A stretch of 64,000 bases of DNA, taken from assembly GCF_024172165.1 (NCBI RefSeq), contig NZ_JAMZEB010000002.1, positions 6,841,501-6,905,500 on the forward strand. The letters run 5' to 3'. Below, piece after piece: positions 24,601 to 32,662 of this stretch. Within the stretch, counting starts at the first letter, position 1. Each line of letters begins with the position of its first letter. Below the pieces are notes generated by a model. It was not told where the DNA came from, ran no database searches, and worked only from the letters and a program-made list of their open reading frames with translations. The DNA is from Nonomuraea thailandensis. GTDB lineage: Bacteria > Actinomycetota > Actinomycetes > Streptosporangiales > Streptosporangiaceae. Both the position numbers and the translations under genes were made by a program.

Positions 24601-24987
24601 CCACAGCCCGATCGCCACCGCGTACTCGCGCTCCGCCGCCGCCAGGTCGCCGCCCGCCCGCTGCTCGCGCGCCCGGCGCAGCCCCTCCTCGAACGCCTGA
24701 AGGTCCAGCCGCCCCGGCGGCACCTCGCAGACGTACCCCGAGCCCTCGGTGCGCACCTCCAGCCCGCTGCCCTCCAGCAGGCGGCGGAGCTGGTGGACGT
24801 ACGTCTGGACGTTGGCCACGGCCGAGCGCGGCGGATCGTCCCAGAGGGCGGAGATCAGCCGCTCCGTGGAGACGGTCGCGTTCGGATGGAGCAGGAGTGC
24901 CGCGATGACCGCCCGCTGCTTGCGGCTGAGACGGACCCGGCCCGCGGCGCCGTTGAGGCGGATGGTGCCCAGTATCGCGAAGTCCAC
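21622..24987 (-). CDS. AfsR/SARP-family regulator with BTAD, NB-ARC and TPR domains
   Basis: A 1121-residue regulator from GTG 24987. Residues 1-95 are an OmpR-like winged helix (KQRAVIAALLLHPNATVSTERLISALWDDPP), about 100-240 a bacterial transcriptional activation domain (LRERLWEQLVVALHRGGRRDEALDAFRQ), then a Pro/Ala/Asp-rich linker. An NB-ARC ATPase follows with Walker A GLPGIGKTTLA, Walker B VLVVLDE and the GLPLA-like GRLPLAIRVAG. The C-terminal third holds several TPR-like helices (for example ALGTALYQRGETAEAVDCYRESL). Such proteins activate secondary-metabolism or stress operons after nucleotide-driven oligomerisation. No biosynthetic cluster is adjacent, so its target is unknown. The linker contains a three-fold 20-residue duplication. 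Confidence 0.92.
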   Translation of the reverse strand: MDFAILGTIRLNGAAGRVRLSRKQRAVIAALLLHPNATVSTERLISALWDDPPRSAVANVQTYVHQLRRLLEGSGLEVRTEGSGYVCEVPPGRLDLQAFEEGLRRAREQRAGGDLAAAEREYAVAIGLWRGAPAEDVPLSGAMAPRITELEERLAVARSEWIDVRLALGREDLVAELRALVAAHPLRERLWEQLVVALHRGGRRDEALDAFRQARELLVAELGIEPGPELRRLHTALLAGDDDLDARPELRRLRAALTGADGDLDARPEPRRPRAASTGADGDLDGWPAPRLRAAGGGDPGARAEPRRRRAVPPADDGEPGAPPEARRAPGEEAEAGVRGEVPVAFRRLCQLPADTADFVGREAEIAELTALLRAGEERLSPPIVIVSGLPGIGKTTLAVHLAHLLRADYPDGQLFVRLGQDERGPREPGELLDVLLRSLGIDGAAIPASADERARLLRQRLADRAVLVVLDEAVEEAQLRHLLPGTPRGAVLVTSRSRLPALEGAVRLTLDLPGEQDARRLLERVAGPDRIGMAPGAAEQILRSCGRLPLAIRVAGARLATRPVWPVSELATRLAGRGLDELVVGGLDVRATFEPSYAALPEPARHAFRLLGLAGLDSVAEWSVAALLGPPGPDPGTALSGPPGPGTGAVPGRPRGSGEPGAAAHGRGADVAAYGLEADAALETLVARGMLTSTEVDGAGQPRYRLHDLLRVYARERAEAEESPARRREALTRHVLECLRRTRAATRRMPIPLSPPYPREPDPDAVPDVRASAAWMAAERRTLMLALTTAAGLGLVAAAAELAHHLTGYLLMDRFLDDAEQVQRIVIGMGDECATLRARLLLATVHIERGRYERGEAECAALLADLGRAGDLHGAAYALISRAAARHGMGRLDEALADAYASLDLLAAHDDTAGLAYAWTWPVWIHIERGEHGRAAEIARARVEVTRDEDHTIRGNLLRALGTALYQRGETAEAVDCYRESLLTAQAAGDRGEMSKVLRRLGEALGALGRFDEAAETLAASLRLFVECGDGLGEALAGHALGVVRLRQGEAGQALGHLRAALERLGGDGPPVWRARTLRELGRAHALLGRPEESAAAWRGSLALFGDAAEAGQVAKYLAE
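24124..24303 (-). repeat. Three 60-bp in-frame repeats in the AfsR linker
   Basis: Units of exactly 60 bp encode ELRRLHTALLAGDDDLDARP, ELRRLRAALTGADGDLDARP and EPRRPRAASTGADGDLDGWP. The first is the normal last helix of the activation domain; the next two are copies that lengthen the linker before the ATPase. Confidence 0.88.
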
Positions 24988-25077
24988 CAGTCCTCCGTCG
25001 TGCTCGATCCTGAAGATCAGCTTTCCGGAAGGCAGTATCTCCCGTCACGGGGTTTTGACAATCGCCGCAGGCGCCTG

Positions 25078-25920
25078 TCACGACGGCGTCGGGGGGAAGC
25101 CTTCCGGCGACACCGGGACGGGGGCGCCGGTGCGGTCGAGCACGACCCGGCCGCCGAGCTCCTCCGCCAGGGTGACCGGATACTCCGCGGCCGACGCGTA
25201 CGCCGCCATCACGCACCCCGAGCCGCCCTCGCCCGGTTCCGTGACCTTCATCCCCACGACCACGCCGGACGGGGACTCGACCGCGTGCGCGCCCAGCACC
25301 GGAGCACGATCTCCCGGGCAGGCGCGGGGCGCCACGGCGGAGACGACGAGGGTGCGGCCGTCCTGCCCGAGCCGGACCCCGTGCAGGACGGCGGAGGCCC
25401 GTAGTTCCCCGAGCCGCCAGAAATGCTCCGGAGCCAGTCCCGGCCAGGTGACGCTGCCGCCGGAATCCGTCGAGAATCGCCAGGCCGGCAGTTCCACGGG
25501 ACCGCGATCGGTCGTGAACGTGCCCGTGCTCCAGACGGCTCCGGTGACCTTCGCCGGCCGGCGGGCCTGCCCCGGGCGCATGAGCCGCGTCATCGCGCTG
25601 TACGCGGCCGCCGCGGAGACGGCGGTGACCGTGGCGGAGCCGTCCGGGAGCTCCCACTCCGACGGGGGCGGCGTCTCCGCGGGCAGCTCGGCGGCCGGCT
25701 CGAACGGGCCGTCCGCCTTCGCCTCCGCGCTACGGAGCGGCAGGTCGGACGTGACGACCAGCGGGCGGGGTTTCCCGCCCGCCGGGAAGTCCCGCCACGT
25801 GTTCACGGCCGCGTGATCGATCGCCGTGGGACCCGTCAGGGGTTCCGTGTCACCGGCGCCGTACGACGAGGCGCAGGCGGTCAGCAGGAAGCACGCGAGA
25901 ACGAGCGGAAATCGGCGCAC
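25078..25920 (-). CDS. Hypothetical lipoprotein
   Basis: A 280-residue protein of no recognised family. From GTG 25920 it begins VRRFPLVLACFLLTACASS, a lipoprotein signal with lipobox LTAC and the modified Cys at residue 16. The mature part is Pro/Ser/Thr rich and has GGSVTWPGLAPEHFWRLGELRASAVLHGVRLGQDGRTLVVSAVAPRAC and, near the end, GSGCVMAAYASAAEYPVTL; two Cys (in PRACPG and GSGCVM) might form a disulphide. It would sit on the outer face of the membrane. The frame is open upstream, but only this start gives a signal peptide. Confidence 0.7.
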   Translation of the reverse strand: MRRFPLVLACFLLTACASSYGAGDTEPLTGPTAIDHAAVNTWRDFPAGGKPRPLVVTSDLPLRSAEAKADGPFEPAAELPAETPPPSEWELPDGSATVTAVSAAAAYSAMTRLMRPGQARRPAKVTGAVWSTGTFTTDRGPVELPAWRFSTDSGGSVTWPGLAPEHFWRLGELRASAVLHGVRLGQDGRTLVVSAVAPRACPGDRAPVLGAHAVESPSGVVVGMKVTEPGEGGSGCVMAAYASAAEYPVTLAEELGGRVVLDRTGAPVPVSPEGFPPTPS

Positions 25921-26010
25921 GTAAGCCAGTGAACCGCTGGAGCCCGGATGCCGCCAGGACCTCGTCCGCGTCCCGATGACACCATTCGCCCCAGATGTCA
26001 TAGTGAGGCC

Positions 26011-27045
26011 ATGTCGTACGCCGGCACCGGCAAGCACGATCGCGAGACACCCGCGGAGCACGTCCAGCACCTGCTGAGCGGCTTCTGGCACTCCCAGATC
26101 ATCTTCGTCCTGGCCCGGCTGCGCGTGGCCGACGAGCTGGCCGCGGGGCCGCGCCCGGCGCGGGAGCTGGCAGCGGCCGTCGGCGCCCACCCCGGCGCCC
26201 TGCTGCGCCTGCTGCGGGCCGCCGCCACGGTCGGCCTGATGGCCGAGACCGAGCCGGACCACTACCGGCTGACGGAGGCGGGCGAGTGCCTGCGCTCCGA
26301 CTCCCCCACCGCCATCCGCGAGCTGGCCGTCGCCTACGGCTCCCCGACGGTGTGGCGGCTCGTCGGGGACTTCGAGCAGTCGGTCCGCACCGGCGGGCCG
26401 GTCGCGCCCGCGGTGCTCGGACACTCGTTCTGGGAGCACCTCGCCACCCATCCCGAGGAGGCGGAGCACTTCGCCCTGGGCATGGGGGAGCAGTCGGCAC
26501 AGGTCGCCGCGGACGTGGCGGCCGCCGTGGACCCGTCGGCGCACCAGCGCCTGGTGGACGTCGGCGGCGCCTACGGCGTCCTGCTCACCGCCCTGCTGGA
26601 CAAGGCCCCGTCGGCGACCGGCGTGCTGCTCGACCGGCCGCCGGTGATCGAGGCGGCCCGGCAGCGGCTGCGGGGCTCCCCTCTCGCGGGCCGGATCGAC
26701 CTGGTCGGCGGCGACTTCCTGGAGGAGGTCCCGAAGGGCGACCTGTACCTGCTGAAGTGGATCCTGCACGACTGGGACGACGAGCACGCGGTCCGCATCC
26801 TCGCGACCTGCCGCCGCGCCGCCGCTCCGGGCGCCCGGTTGCTGCTGGTCGAGATGCTGCTGCCCGAGCCGTGGGCGCCGTCGTCCGTGCACATGTCGGA
26901 CCTGGCCATGCTGGTGCTGCTGGGCGGCCGCGAGCGCACCCGGTCGCAGTACGGCGACCTGCTGCGCGCGGGCGGGTGGGAGCCGGCGGAGGTCACCCCG
27001 ACCTCGGGGCGCTACAGCATTCTCCAGGCCGTGGCCACACCCTAG
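26011..27045 (+). CDS. SAM-dependent O-methyltransferase (plant-type/hydroxyneurosporene-like)
   Basis: A 344-residue class I methyltransferase with an N-terminal dimerisation/winged-helix part (RVADELAAGPRPARELAAAVGAHPGALLRLLRA) and a C-terminal Rossmann part. The SAM site is LVDVGGAYGVLLTALL (GGAYG replaces the common GGGxG), and the catalytic base is the His in LKWILHDWDDEHAVRIL. The family methylates hydroxyl groups of aromatic or polyketide natural products. It stands alone between a lipoprotein and a hypothetical gene; substrate unknown. Confidence 0.9.
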   Translation: MSYAGTGKHDRETPAEHVQHLLSGFWHSQIIFVLARLRVADELAAGPRPARELAAAVGAHPGALLRLLRAAATVGLMAETEPDHYRLTEAGECLRSDSPTAIRELAVAYGSPTVWRLVGDFEQSVRTGGPVAPAVLGHSFWEHLATHPEEAEHFALGMGEQSAQVAADVAAAVDPSAHQRLVDVGGAYGVLLTALLDKAPSATGVLLDRPPVIEAARQRLRGSPLAGRIDLVGGDFLEEVPKGDLYLLKWILHDWDDEHAVRILATCRRAAAPGARLLLVEMLLPEPWAPSSVHMSDLAMLVLLGGRERTRSQYGDLLRAGGWEPAEVTPTSGRYSILQAVATP

Positions 27046-27135
27046 ACGCGGCGGCGGCCGTCAGGACGTAGGGTCCGTTCCAGCGACCAGTTCCCCGGCC
27101 GTACCGGCGACGGCCCTCGCGAGAGGGAAGCCCGC

Positions 27136-27618
27136 ATGACCGTCACTCCCGAGCAGTTGCGTGCCCTCGCGATCCGCGCCGAGGCGCTCACTGCCGAGGT
27201 CTGGGAGCTGTGCGGCGGCTCCCCAGGCGGCTACCCAGGCGGTTCGCCCGAGCCCGACCCGCTCGTGGAGGCGCGTCAGGCCGCCGGCTGGCTGGCCAGG
27301 GCCGCCGAGGACCTGCAGCGCGCGGCGGCCGAGCTGGCCCGGCTTCGGGTGCAGCCGTGCGGCCTGCCGTGGGCCGTGTGCCCCGAGCACGGCAACACGC
27401 TCTCCTCCCGGGCGGGCCTGTCCGAGTGCCGCGTGTGCCACCGCACCTGGAGCTACGACCGGCCCGGCCGGCCGTGCGAGGAGCCGGCCACGTGGAAGGT
27501 GATCGACCGGGCGGGGACGGTCACGCGGATGTGCGACGGGCACGTCCTCGGCGCCCGCGCCGCCGTCCAGGGGGCCACGTTCGTCCGCATCGATCAGGTC
27601 GCGGGCCAGGCGGGCTGA
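27136..27618 (+). CDS. Hypothetical Cys/His-rich protein
   Basis: A 160-residue protein without recognised family; GAGAGGG precedes the ATG at 27136. The N-terminal half is helical with a Gly-Pro insert made of a short repeat (GGSPGGYPGGSPEPD). The C-terminal half has paired metal-type ligands: C-G-L-P-W-A-V-CPEHG, then CRVC, a lone Cys in GRPCEEP and CDGH, plausibly two zinc sites. Cytoplasmic, as no signal or helix for the membrane is seen. Function unknown. Confidence 0.68.
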   Translation: MTVTPEQLRALAIRAEALTAEVWELCGGSPGGYPGGSPEPDPLVEARQAAGWLARAAEDLQRAAAELARLRVQPCGLPWAVCPEHGNTLSSRAGLSECRVCHRTWSYDRPGRPCEEPATWKVIDRAGTVTRMCDGHVLGARAAVQGATFVRIDQVAGQAG

Positions 27619-27672
27619 TTCCGGCCGGACCTCTGTTCTTCCCTCTCCGCGCCCTGCGACGTACACTTCGTA

Positions 27673-27684
27673 AAGTACGTACTT
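27673..27684. promoter_or_regulatory. Perfect 12-bp palindrome before the marR gene
   Basis: AAGTACGTACTT, 25 bp upstream of the MarR-type start, adjacent to a further GTAC (27661-27664). A likely autoregulatory operator for the MarR/P450 pair. Confidence 0.55.
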
Positions 27685-27709
27685 GACGTTCGTTGCGGAG
27701 TTGACGCCC

Positions 27710-28171
27710 GTGAAGGCTTCGGAGAGCGAGTTCGTCGATCGCATGGGGCTCGTCATGGAGCGCCTGGGCGCGACGCGCAGCATGGGCCGCCTGTGGGCAT
27801 GGCTCATGATCTGCGACCCTCCCGACCCCTCGCTCACCGACCTGGCGGCGGAGCTCAGCCTGAGCAAGACCGCCGTCAGCACGGTCGCCAGGCAGCTGGA
27901 GGCGGGCGGGATCATCGAGCGTGTCCCCGCGGCCACCCGCGAGCACCGCTACCGCGCGGTGGGCGGCGGGTGGGCGCAGATCCTGCGGGTCCAGCTCGAC
28001 CTGGTGAAGCAGAGCCTGGAGACGCTGGAGTACGGCCTGTCGATCCTCGACGAGGACCGGGCCGCCCAGCGGGTCCGGCTGGAGGAGACCCGGGACTTCT
28101 TCGCCTTCACCGTGCAGGACGGGGACGAGATGCTCCACCGCTGGCAGAAGTACCGCGACACGTCATCCTGA
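27710..28171 (+). CDS. MarR/GbsR-type winged-helix regulator
   Basis: A 153-residue regulator from GTG 27710 (GGAG upstream); the frame opens earlier but the palindromic operator lies there. The winged helix reads LTDLAAELSLSKTAVSTVARQLEAGGIIERVPAATREHRYRAV. N- and C-terminal helices (FVDRMGLVMERLG, ETRDFFAFTVQDGDEML) are those of the GbsR-like subgroup that often regulates transport or oxidoreductase genes. The P450 gene follows after 39 bases, so the two are probably one operon, with the regulator controlling the enzyme. Confidence 0.85.
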   Translation: MKASESEFVDRMGLVMERLGATRSMGRLWAWLMICDPPDPSLTDLAAELSLSKTAVSTVARQLEAGGIIERVPAATREHRYRAVGGGWAQILRVQLDLVKQSLETLEYGLSILDEDRAAQRVRLEETRDFFAFTVQDGDEMLHRWQKYRDTSS

Positions 28172-28210
28172 CGTACATCTCCATCGAGGGATCTACAACA
28201 AGGAGAGGCG

Positions 28211-29416
28211 ATGGCCGACATCGTCGAACGGTACGACATCCCCGTACAACACTTCTGGCTGCACGGGCCCCGATCGGGCCCGGCGGTCGAGTTCGCGGCC
28301 GACGCCGGAATGTGGAACGTCTACGGTCACCCGGAGCTGCACGAGGTGCTCGGTGACCCGGCGGCGTTCTCCTCCGACACCATGCGGGTGGTTCCCGAGT
28401 CCATGCTGCCGCCCAAGGACGACTTCTCCCTGGACGGCTTCATCACCCAGATCGACCCGCCCGAGCACGGCAAGCTGCGCAAGCTGGTCAGCAGCGCCTT
28501 CACCCGCAAGGTCGTCGCGGACCTCGAGCCCAGGATCGCCGCGCTCACCCACGAGCTGCTCGACGCGGCGCGAGATCGGGAGCGGTTCGAGCTCGTGACG
28601 GACCTGGCCTATCCCCTGCCCGTGATCGTCATCGCCGAGTTGCTGGGGATCCCCGGCAGCGACCGCGCCCTGTTCAAGCAGTGGGCCGACGCGCTGTTCC
28701 AGCGCGATGCCAAGGTCTCGGTCAGCCGGCCGGCGGACGAGCGGGAGGAGGAGCTCAAGGCGGTGATGAAGCCGTGGAAGGAGATGTCCGGCTACCTCGC
28801 GGGTCACGCCGCGCAGCGCCGCAGGCAGCCGCGCGCCGACCTGCTCACCAGGCTGGTCGAGGCCGAGGTGGACGGCGAGCGCCTGCCCGACGACCAGGTG
28901 GTCAACTTCGCGATCGTGCTGCTGCTCGCGGGGCACATCACCACGACGATGCTGCTCGGCAACACGGTGTTGTGCCTGGACGCCTACCCCGAGCAGCAGG
29001 ACCGGGCGCGCGCCGACCGGGCCTCGATCCCGGCCGTCATCGAGGAGTCGCTGCGGCTGTTCACGCCGTTCGCCGCGCTCGGCCGCGCCACCACCCGCGA
29101 GGTGGAGCTCGGCGGCGTGAGCATCCCGGCCGACCAGATGGTCATGTGCTGGCTGGGGGCGGCCAACCGGGATCCCCGGCAGTTCCCCGACCCTGACGCC
29201 TTCGACCCGCATCGCGACCCCAGCCCGCATCTGGCGTTCGGGCGCGGCATCCACTTCTGCCTGGGCGCTCCTCTGGCCCGGCTGGAGGGGCGGGTCGCGC
29301 TGAACATCCTGCTCGACCGGTTCGACCGGCTCCGCACGGATCCTGAGGACCCGGTGCAGTTCATCCCGACGCCGACCCTGACCGGCGTGCGGCGGCTGCC
29401 GCTCCTCCAGAGCTGA
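28211..29416 (+). CDS. Cytochrome P450
   Basis: A 401-residue bacterial P450 with AAGGAG before ATG 28211. The haem loop is FGRGIHFCLGAPLARLEG, the ExxR is EESLR, and the I-helix is LLLAGHITTTMLLGN. In most relatives the residue before the catalytic Thr pair is acidic (AGHETT or AGxDTT); here it is Ile, a variant seen in some macrolide/polyketide-type P450s that may change proton delivery. FITQIDPPEHGKLRKLVSSAFT is the standard C-helix region. Expressed with the upstream MarR-type gene; no ferredoxin adjacent. Substrate unknown. Confidence 0.92.
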   Translation: MADIVERYDIPVQHFWLHGPRSGPAVEFAADAGMWNVYGHPELHEVLGDPAAFSSDTMRVVPESMLPPKDDFSLDGFITQIDPPEHGKLRKLVSSAFTRKVVADLEPRIAALTHELLDAARDRERFELVTDLAYPLPVIVIAELLGIPGSDRALFKQWADALFQRDAKVSVSRPADEREEELKAVMKPWKEMSGYLAGHAAQRRRQPRADLLTRLVEAEVDGERLPDDQVVNFAIVLLLAGHITTTMLLGNTVLCLDAYPEQQDRARADRASIPAVIEESLRLFTPFAALGRATTREVELGGVSIPADQMVMCWLGAANRDPRQFPDPDAFDPHRDPSPHLAFGRGIHFCLGAPLARLEGRVALNILLDRFDRLRTDPEDPVQFIPTPTLTGVRRLPLLQS

Positions 29417-29427
29417 GCCGCGCGCCG

Positions 29428-29943
29428 TCAGAACAGGAACCCGCCCGGGCGGCCGTTGCGGTCGGCGATCAGGCCGGCCAGGGTCGCGACGGCGATCTCG
29501 GGCGGGGTGCGCGAGCCGATGTTGAGCCCGATCGGCCGGTGCACCCGGGCGACCTCCTCCGGCGGCACCCCCAGCTCGGCCAGCGCCCGCACGTGCGAGG
29601 CGCTGTGCCGGGCGCTGCCCATGATCCCGACCCAGCGGACGGGGAACTTGAGCACGTCGCGCAGGATCGGGCCGATCTCGTCGCGGTGGTGGTCGGTGAG
29701 CACCACGTCCGCCGAGCCGTCGAGGTGGTCGGCCAGCCGCTCCGCGTGCGTGAATCCCGCCGGGCGCCGCTCGGGGTCGGGCTCGTACAGGACCGGGCGG
29801 AAGCCGAGCTCGGCCCCGAACCTCAGCAGGCAGTCGGCCACCGGGGAGGCGAACACCGCGACCAGCGTCCGCCCGCCCTCCGCGGCGGGAGCGTCGCTGT
29901 GGGCCACCTCACACGCCGGGTCCTCATCGTGAGTGTGGGTCAT
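29428..29943 (-). CDS. XdhC-type protein, Rossmann domain only
   Basis: A 171-residue protein corresponding to the C-terminal domain of XdhC/CoxF maturation factors: RTLVAVFASPVADCLLRFGAELGF, then VVLTDHHRDEIGPILRDVL, VRWVGIMGSARHSASHVRAL and RPIGLNIGSRTPPEIAVATLAGLIA. XdhC binds and delivers sulfurated molybdenum cofactor to xanthine-dehydrogenase-type enzymes. The usual N-terminal CoxI-like domain is missing and no molybdoenzyme gene lies near, so its partner is unknown. The start at 29943 has GGAGG only one base upstream, unusually close. Confidence 0.8.
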   Translation of the reverse strand: MTHTHDEDPACEVAHSDAPAAEGGRTLVAVFASPVADCLLRFGAELGFRPVLYEPDPERRPAGFTHAERLADHLDGSADVVLTDHHRDEIGPILRDVLKFPVRWVGIMGSARHSASHVRALAELGVPPEEVARVHRPIGLNIGSRTPPEIAVATLAGLIADRNGRPGGFLF

Positions 29944-29954
29944 ACCTCCGTACG

Positions 29955-30851
29955 TTACGCGGCGGGGGCGGGCGTGAGCAGGTCCTCCAGGCCGATGCGG
30001 GTCAGGAAGCGGGCCCGTATGCGGTCGGCGACCTCGCTCACCTCCGCCGACCCGTCGTCGATCGGATCGACGTGCACCCGGAACGGCCGCTTGCCGTGCG
30101 GGGTGTCCACGACCTCGACGACGGCGCCGGCGACCAGGGACACGTCGGCGCCGGGCGGCTGCAGCGCGGCCAGCCGCTCCCCCACCTGCTCCATCAGCCC
30201 GCCGTACCGCTCGTCGTAGGCCGGCAGGACGCGCTGGTCGGCCGGGTGGCCGGCGTTGGCGAAGTGGTCGGTGCCCGAGGTGAACGCGCCGGGGATGACG
30301 AGCGTGGTCTCGATGCCGAAGCGGGCCACCTCGGCCGCGTACGACACCGCGAGCGCGTCGGCCGCCGCCTTGGCGGCGAAGTAGGGCGCCAGGTACGGCG
30401 GGGTGCCGCCCCTGGTGGAGCTGGAGCCGATCCACAGCAGCAGGCCCTGTCCGCGCTCGCGCAGGTGCGGCAGGACCGCCCGGTTGAGCCGCTGGCTGCC
30501 CAGCACGTTGGTGTCGTAGACGGCGGCCAGTTCCTCGGGCGTGAACGCCTCGGCGGGGCCGAGCACCATGTGACCCGCGTTGTGCACGACCACGTCGATG
30601 GCGCCCGCCTCGCCCAGCACGGTCTCGACCGCCGCGGTCACGGACTCCTGCGAGAGCACGTCCAGCTCGACGGTGCGCAGGTCCACGCCGTGTTCGCCGG
30701 CGTACCGCGCGGCCTCGGCGACGCGGGCGGCGTTGCGGCCGGCGGTGGCGCGCATGGCCGCGTACACGGTGTGCCCGGCCCGCGCCAGCGCGCGGGCCGA
30801 CAGCGCGCCGAAGCCAGAGCCGGCGCCGGTGATCAGGATGGTCTTGCTCAT
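29955..30851 (-). CDS. Short-chain dehydrogenase/reductase
   Basis: A 298-residue classical SDR: cofactor loop ITGAGSGFGALSARALA, structural HNAGHMV, catalytic Ser in WIGSSSTRGG and the Tyr/Lys motif YFAAKAAADAL. Its C-terminal extension (PHGKRPFRVHVDPIDDG) is common in broad-range SDRs of actinomycetes. It lies 16 bases after the zinc dehydrogenase gene and 11 bases before the XdhC-like gene, all on one strand, so a shared transcript is likely. Substrate unknown. Confidence 0.9.
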   Translation of the reverse strand: MSKTILITGAGSGFGALSARALARAGHTVYAAMRATAGRNAARVAEAARYAGEHGVDLRTVELDVLSQESVTAAVETVLGEAGAIDVVVHNAGHMVLGPAEAFTPEELAAVYDTNVLGSQRLNRAVLPHLRERGQGLLLWIGSSSTRGGTPPYLAPYFAAKAAADALAVSYAAEVARFGIETTLVIPGAFTSGTDHFANAGHPADQRVLPAYDERYGGLMEQVGERLAALQPPGADVSLVAGAVVEVVDTPHGKRPFRVHVDPIDDGSAEVSEVADRIRARFLTRIGLEDLLTPAPAA

Positions 30852-30867
30852 GGGGAAGATCTCCTCG

Positions 30868-31875
30868 TCAGAACGTGATGACGCGACGGCCGCCGCCGGA
30901 GCCGCCGCCCATCGCCTCCAGGGCCGCCGGGGCCTCGTCGAGGGTGATCGGCGTGACCTGGGGCAGGATGTCGTGCTGCGCGGAGAAGGCCAGCGTGTCG
31001 CGCAGGTCGTGCGGCGAGCCCGACGGCGAGGCCATGACGTGCAGCCGGTTGAGCACCATCGGCTGGGCGGCCAGGGTGAGCGGCGTGTTGTCGTAGCCGC
31101 AGAGCACGAGCGTGCCGTCGGGGGCGAGCCCGGTCAGGACGGCGGAGGCCGCCTCGTTGGAGGGGGCGGCGTTCAGGATGACGTTCGCGCCGCCGTCCCA
31201 CGCCCTGAGCGCGGCGGCGGGGTCGGTGTCGCGGGTGGCCACGTACAGCTCCGCGCCGAGTTCCCTGGCGGTCGCCTCGCCGCCGGCCGAGCGGCCGATC
31301 ACGGCGACCCTGGCGCCCATGGCGGCGGCGTACCTGACGGCCAGGGCACCGATGCCGCCGCTGCCGATCACCGCCACCCGGGAGCCTGGCCCGGCGCCGG
31401 CCCGCCGCAGGCCGTTGAACGCGGTCAGGCCCGCGCACATGAGCGGCGCCGCGGCCACCGGGTCGAGCCCGGCCGGGAGCGGGGTCACGTATCCGGCCTT
31501 GAGCAGGGCGTACTCGGCGTAGCCGCCGTCGGCGACGATGCCGGTGACGCGCTTGGCCGGGCAGAGGATCTGGTCGCCGGACACGCAGTAGCCGCAGTGG
31601 CCGCACGAGTCGTACAGGAACTGGCCGCCGACCGCGTCGCCCGCGGACAGGCCGGTGACGCCGCTGCCGAGCGCGGCGACCGTACCGGTGATCTCGTGGC
31701 CGGGGACGACGGGGAAGCGGGCGAAGGGGTAGTGCCCGCGCAGCAGGTTGAGGTCCGTGAAGCACAGGCCGCAGGCGGTGACCTTGACCAGGACCTCGCC
31801 CGGGCCCGGCTCCGGCGTCTCGCGTTCGATCAGGGACAGCGGGGTGTCGACCCCGGTGGCGAGTGCAGCTCGCAT
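30868..31875 (-). CDS. Zinc-dependent alcohol dehydrogenase
   Basis: A 335-residue medium-chain dehydrogenase with GGGAGGAA upstream of ATG 31875. The catalytic zinc ligands are Cys in TACGLCFTDL and His in VPGHEITGTVAALG; the four-Cys structural zinc site is CGHCGYCVSGDQILC. The NAD(P) site is RVAVIGSGGIGALAVRYA. It ends EAMGGGSGGGRRVITF, with a glycine-rich insert before the usual end. It probably forms an operon with the XRE regulator upstream (83 bp) and the SDR downstream. Confidence 0.92.
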   Translation of the reverse strand: MRAALATGVDTPLSLIERETPEPGPGEVLVKVTACGLCFTDLNLLRGHYPFARFPVVPGHEITGTVAALGSGVTGLSAGDAVGGQFLYDSCGHCGYCVSGDQILCPAKRVTGIVADGGYAEYALLKAGYVTPLPAGLDPVAAAPLMCAGLTAFNGLRRAGAGPGSRVAVIGSGGIGALAVRYAAAMGARVAVIGRSAGGEATARELGAELYVATRDTDPAAALRAWDGGANVILNAAPSNEAASAVLTGLAPDGTLVLCGYDNTPLTLAAQPMVLNRLHVMASPSGSPHDLRDTLAFSAQHDILPQVTPITLDEAPAALEAMGGGSGGGRRVITF

Positions 31876-31958
31876 GACGGTTCCTCCCGCGGCCCGGGTG
31901 ACGCCCCCGTACCGCTGTCATCAGCGTGCCCCACCGGCGGCGAAACAGCCTGGGGTGC

Positions 31959-32645
31959 TCAACCCCAGCTTCTGAACAGCCCGAACGCGGGGCCGGGGGT
32001 GTCGTGCCAGACCTCGGCGGCGTCGAGGGCGTGCAGCTTCGGCACGGCGTCGGCGTCGTCGGGAACGAACCAGAGCAGCCGCTGGGCCGCGTCGGCGGTG
32101 ACGATGCTGTTGCAGGTGACCTTGAGGACGCCGAGCGCCGGGTTGACCACCCGCTTGTACTCCTCGTGGCGCACCTTGACCTCGCGCGCCCGCCACAGCC
32201 CGGCGAACTCGGCGCTCGCGCCCATCAGGTGATCGACGAGCACCTGGGCGGCGTGGTTCTGCACCACCACCTCGTGCAGGTCGGTGATCACCATGGCGGG
32301 GGTGTCCTGGAGGCGGTCCATGAGCCGGCGCAGCGCCTCCTGCATCCGCACCGGCTCGGCGCCGAGCGGCGTGGGATGGCCGGCCAGGTGGAACAGGTGG
32401 GCCGTCTCGTCCGGGTCGAGGCGCAGGGCGCGGGCCAGCGCGTGCAGCACCGGCTCCGACGGGCACTGGCCGCGGCCCTGCTCCAGCTCGGTGTAGTAGT
32501 CGGCGGACAGGCTGGCCAGCTCCGCCACCTCGTCCCTGCGCAGGCCGGGCACCCGCCGCCGGGTGCCGGGCGGCAGGCCGACGGCCCGCGGGGCGAGCCG
32601 GTCCCTGCGCGACTTGAGGAACGCGCCGAGCTCCCCGAGATCCAC
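31959..32645 (-). CDS. XRE-family regulator with MmyB-like C-terminal domain
   Basis: A 228-residue protein starting at GTG 32645 (GGGAGGAAACG upstream). The HTH region is RRVPGLRRDEVAELASLSADYYTELEQG followed by PSEPVLHALARALRLDPDETAHLFHLAG, the standard opening of actinobacterial MmyB-like regulators. The C-terminal domain (TPAMVITDLHEVVVQNHAAQVLV, LGVLKVTCNSIVTADAAQRLLWFVP) is the PAS-like ligand fold of the same family. These often control the adjacent oxidoreductase; here the zinc ADH/SDR pair just downstream. Confidence 0.9.
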   Translation of the reverse strand: MDLGELGAFLKSRRDRLAPRAVGLPPGTRRRVPGLRRDEVAELASLSADYYTELEQGRGQCPSEPVLHALARALRLDPDETAHLFHLAGHPTPLGAEPVRMQEALRRLMDRLQDTPAMVITDLHEVVVQNHAAQVLVDHLMGASAEFAGLWRAREVKVRHEEYKRVVNPALGVLKVTCNSIVTADAAQRLLWFVPDDADAVPKLHALDAAEVWHDTPGPAFGLFRSWG

Positions 32646-32662
32646 CGTTTCCTCCCGGTTGC

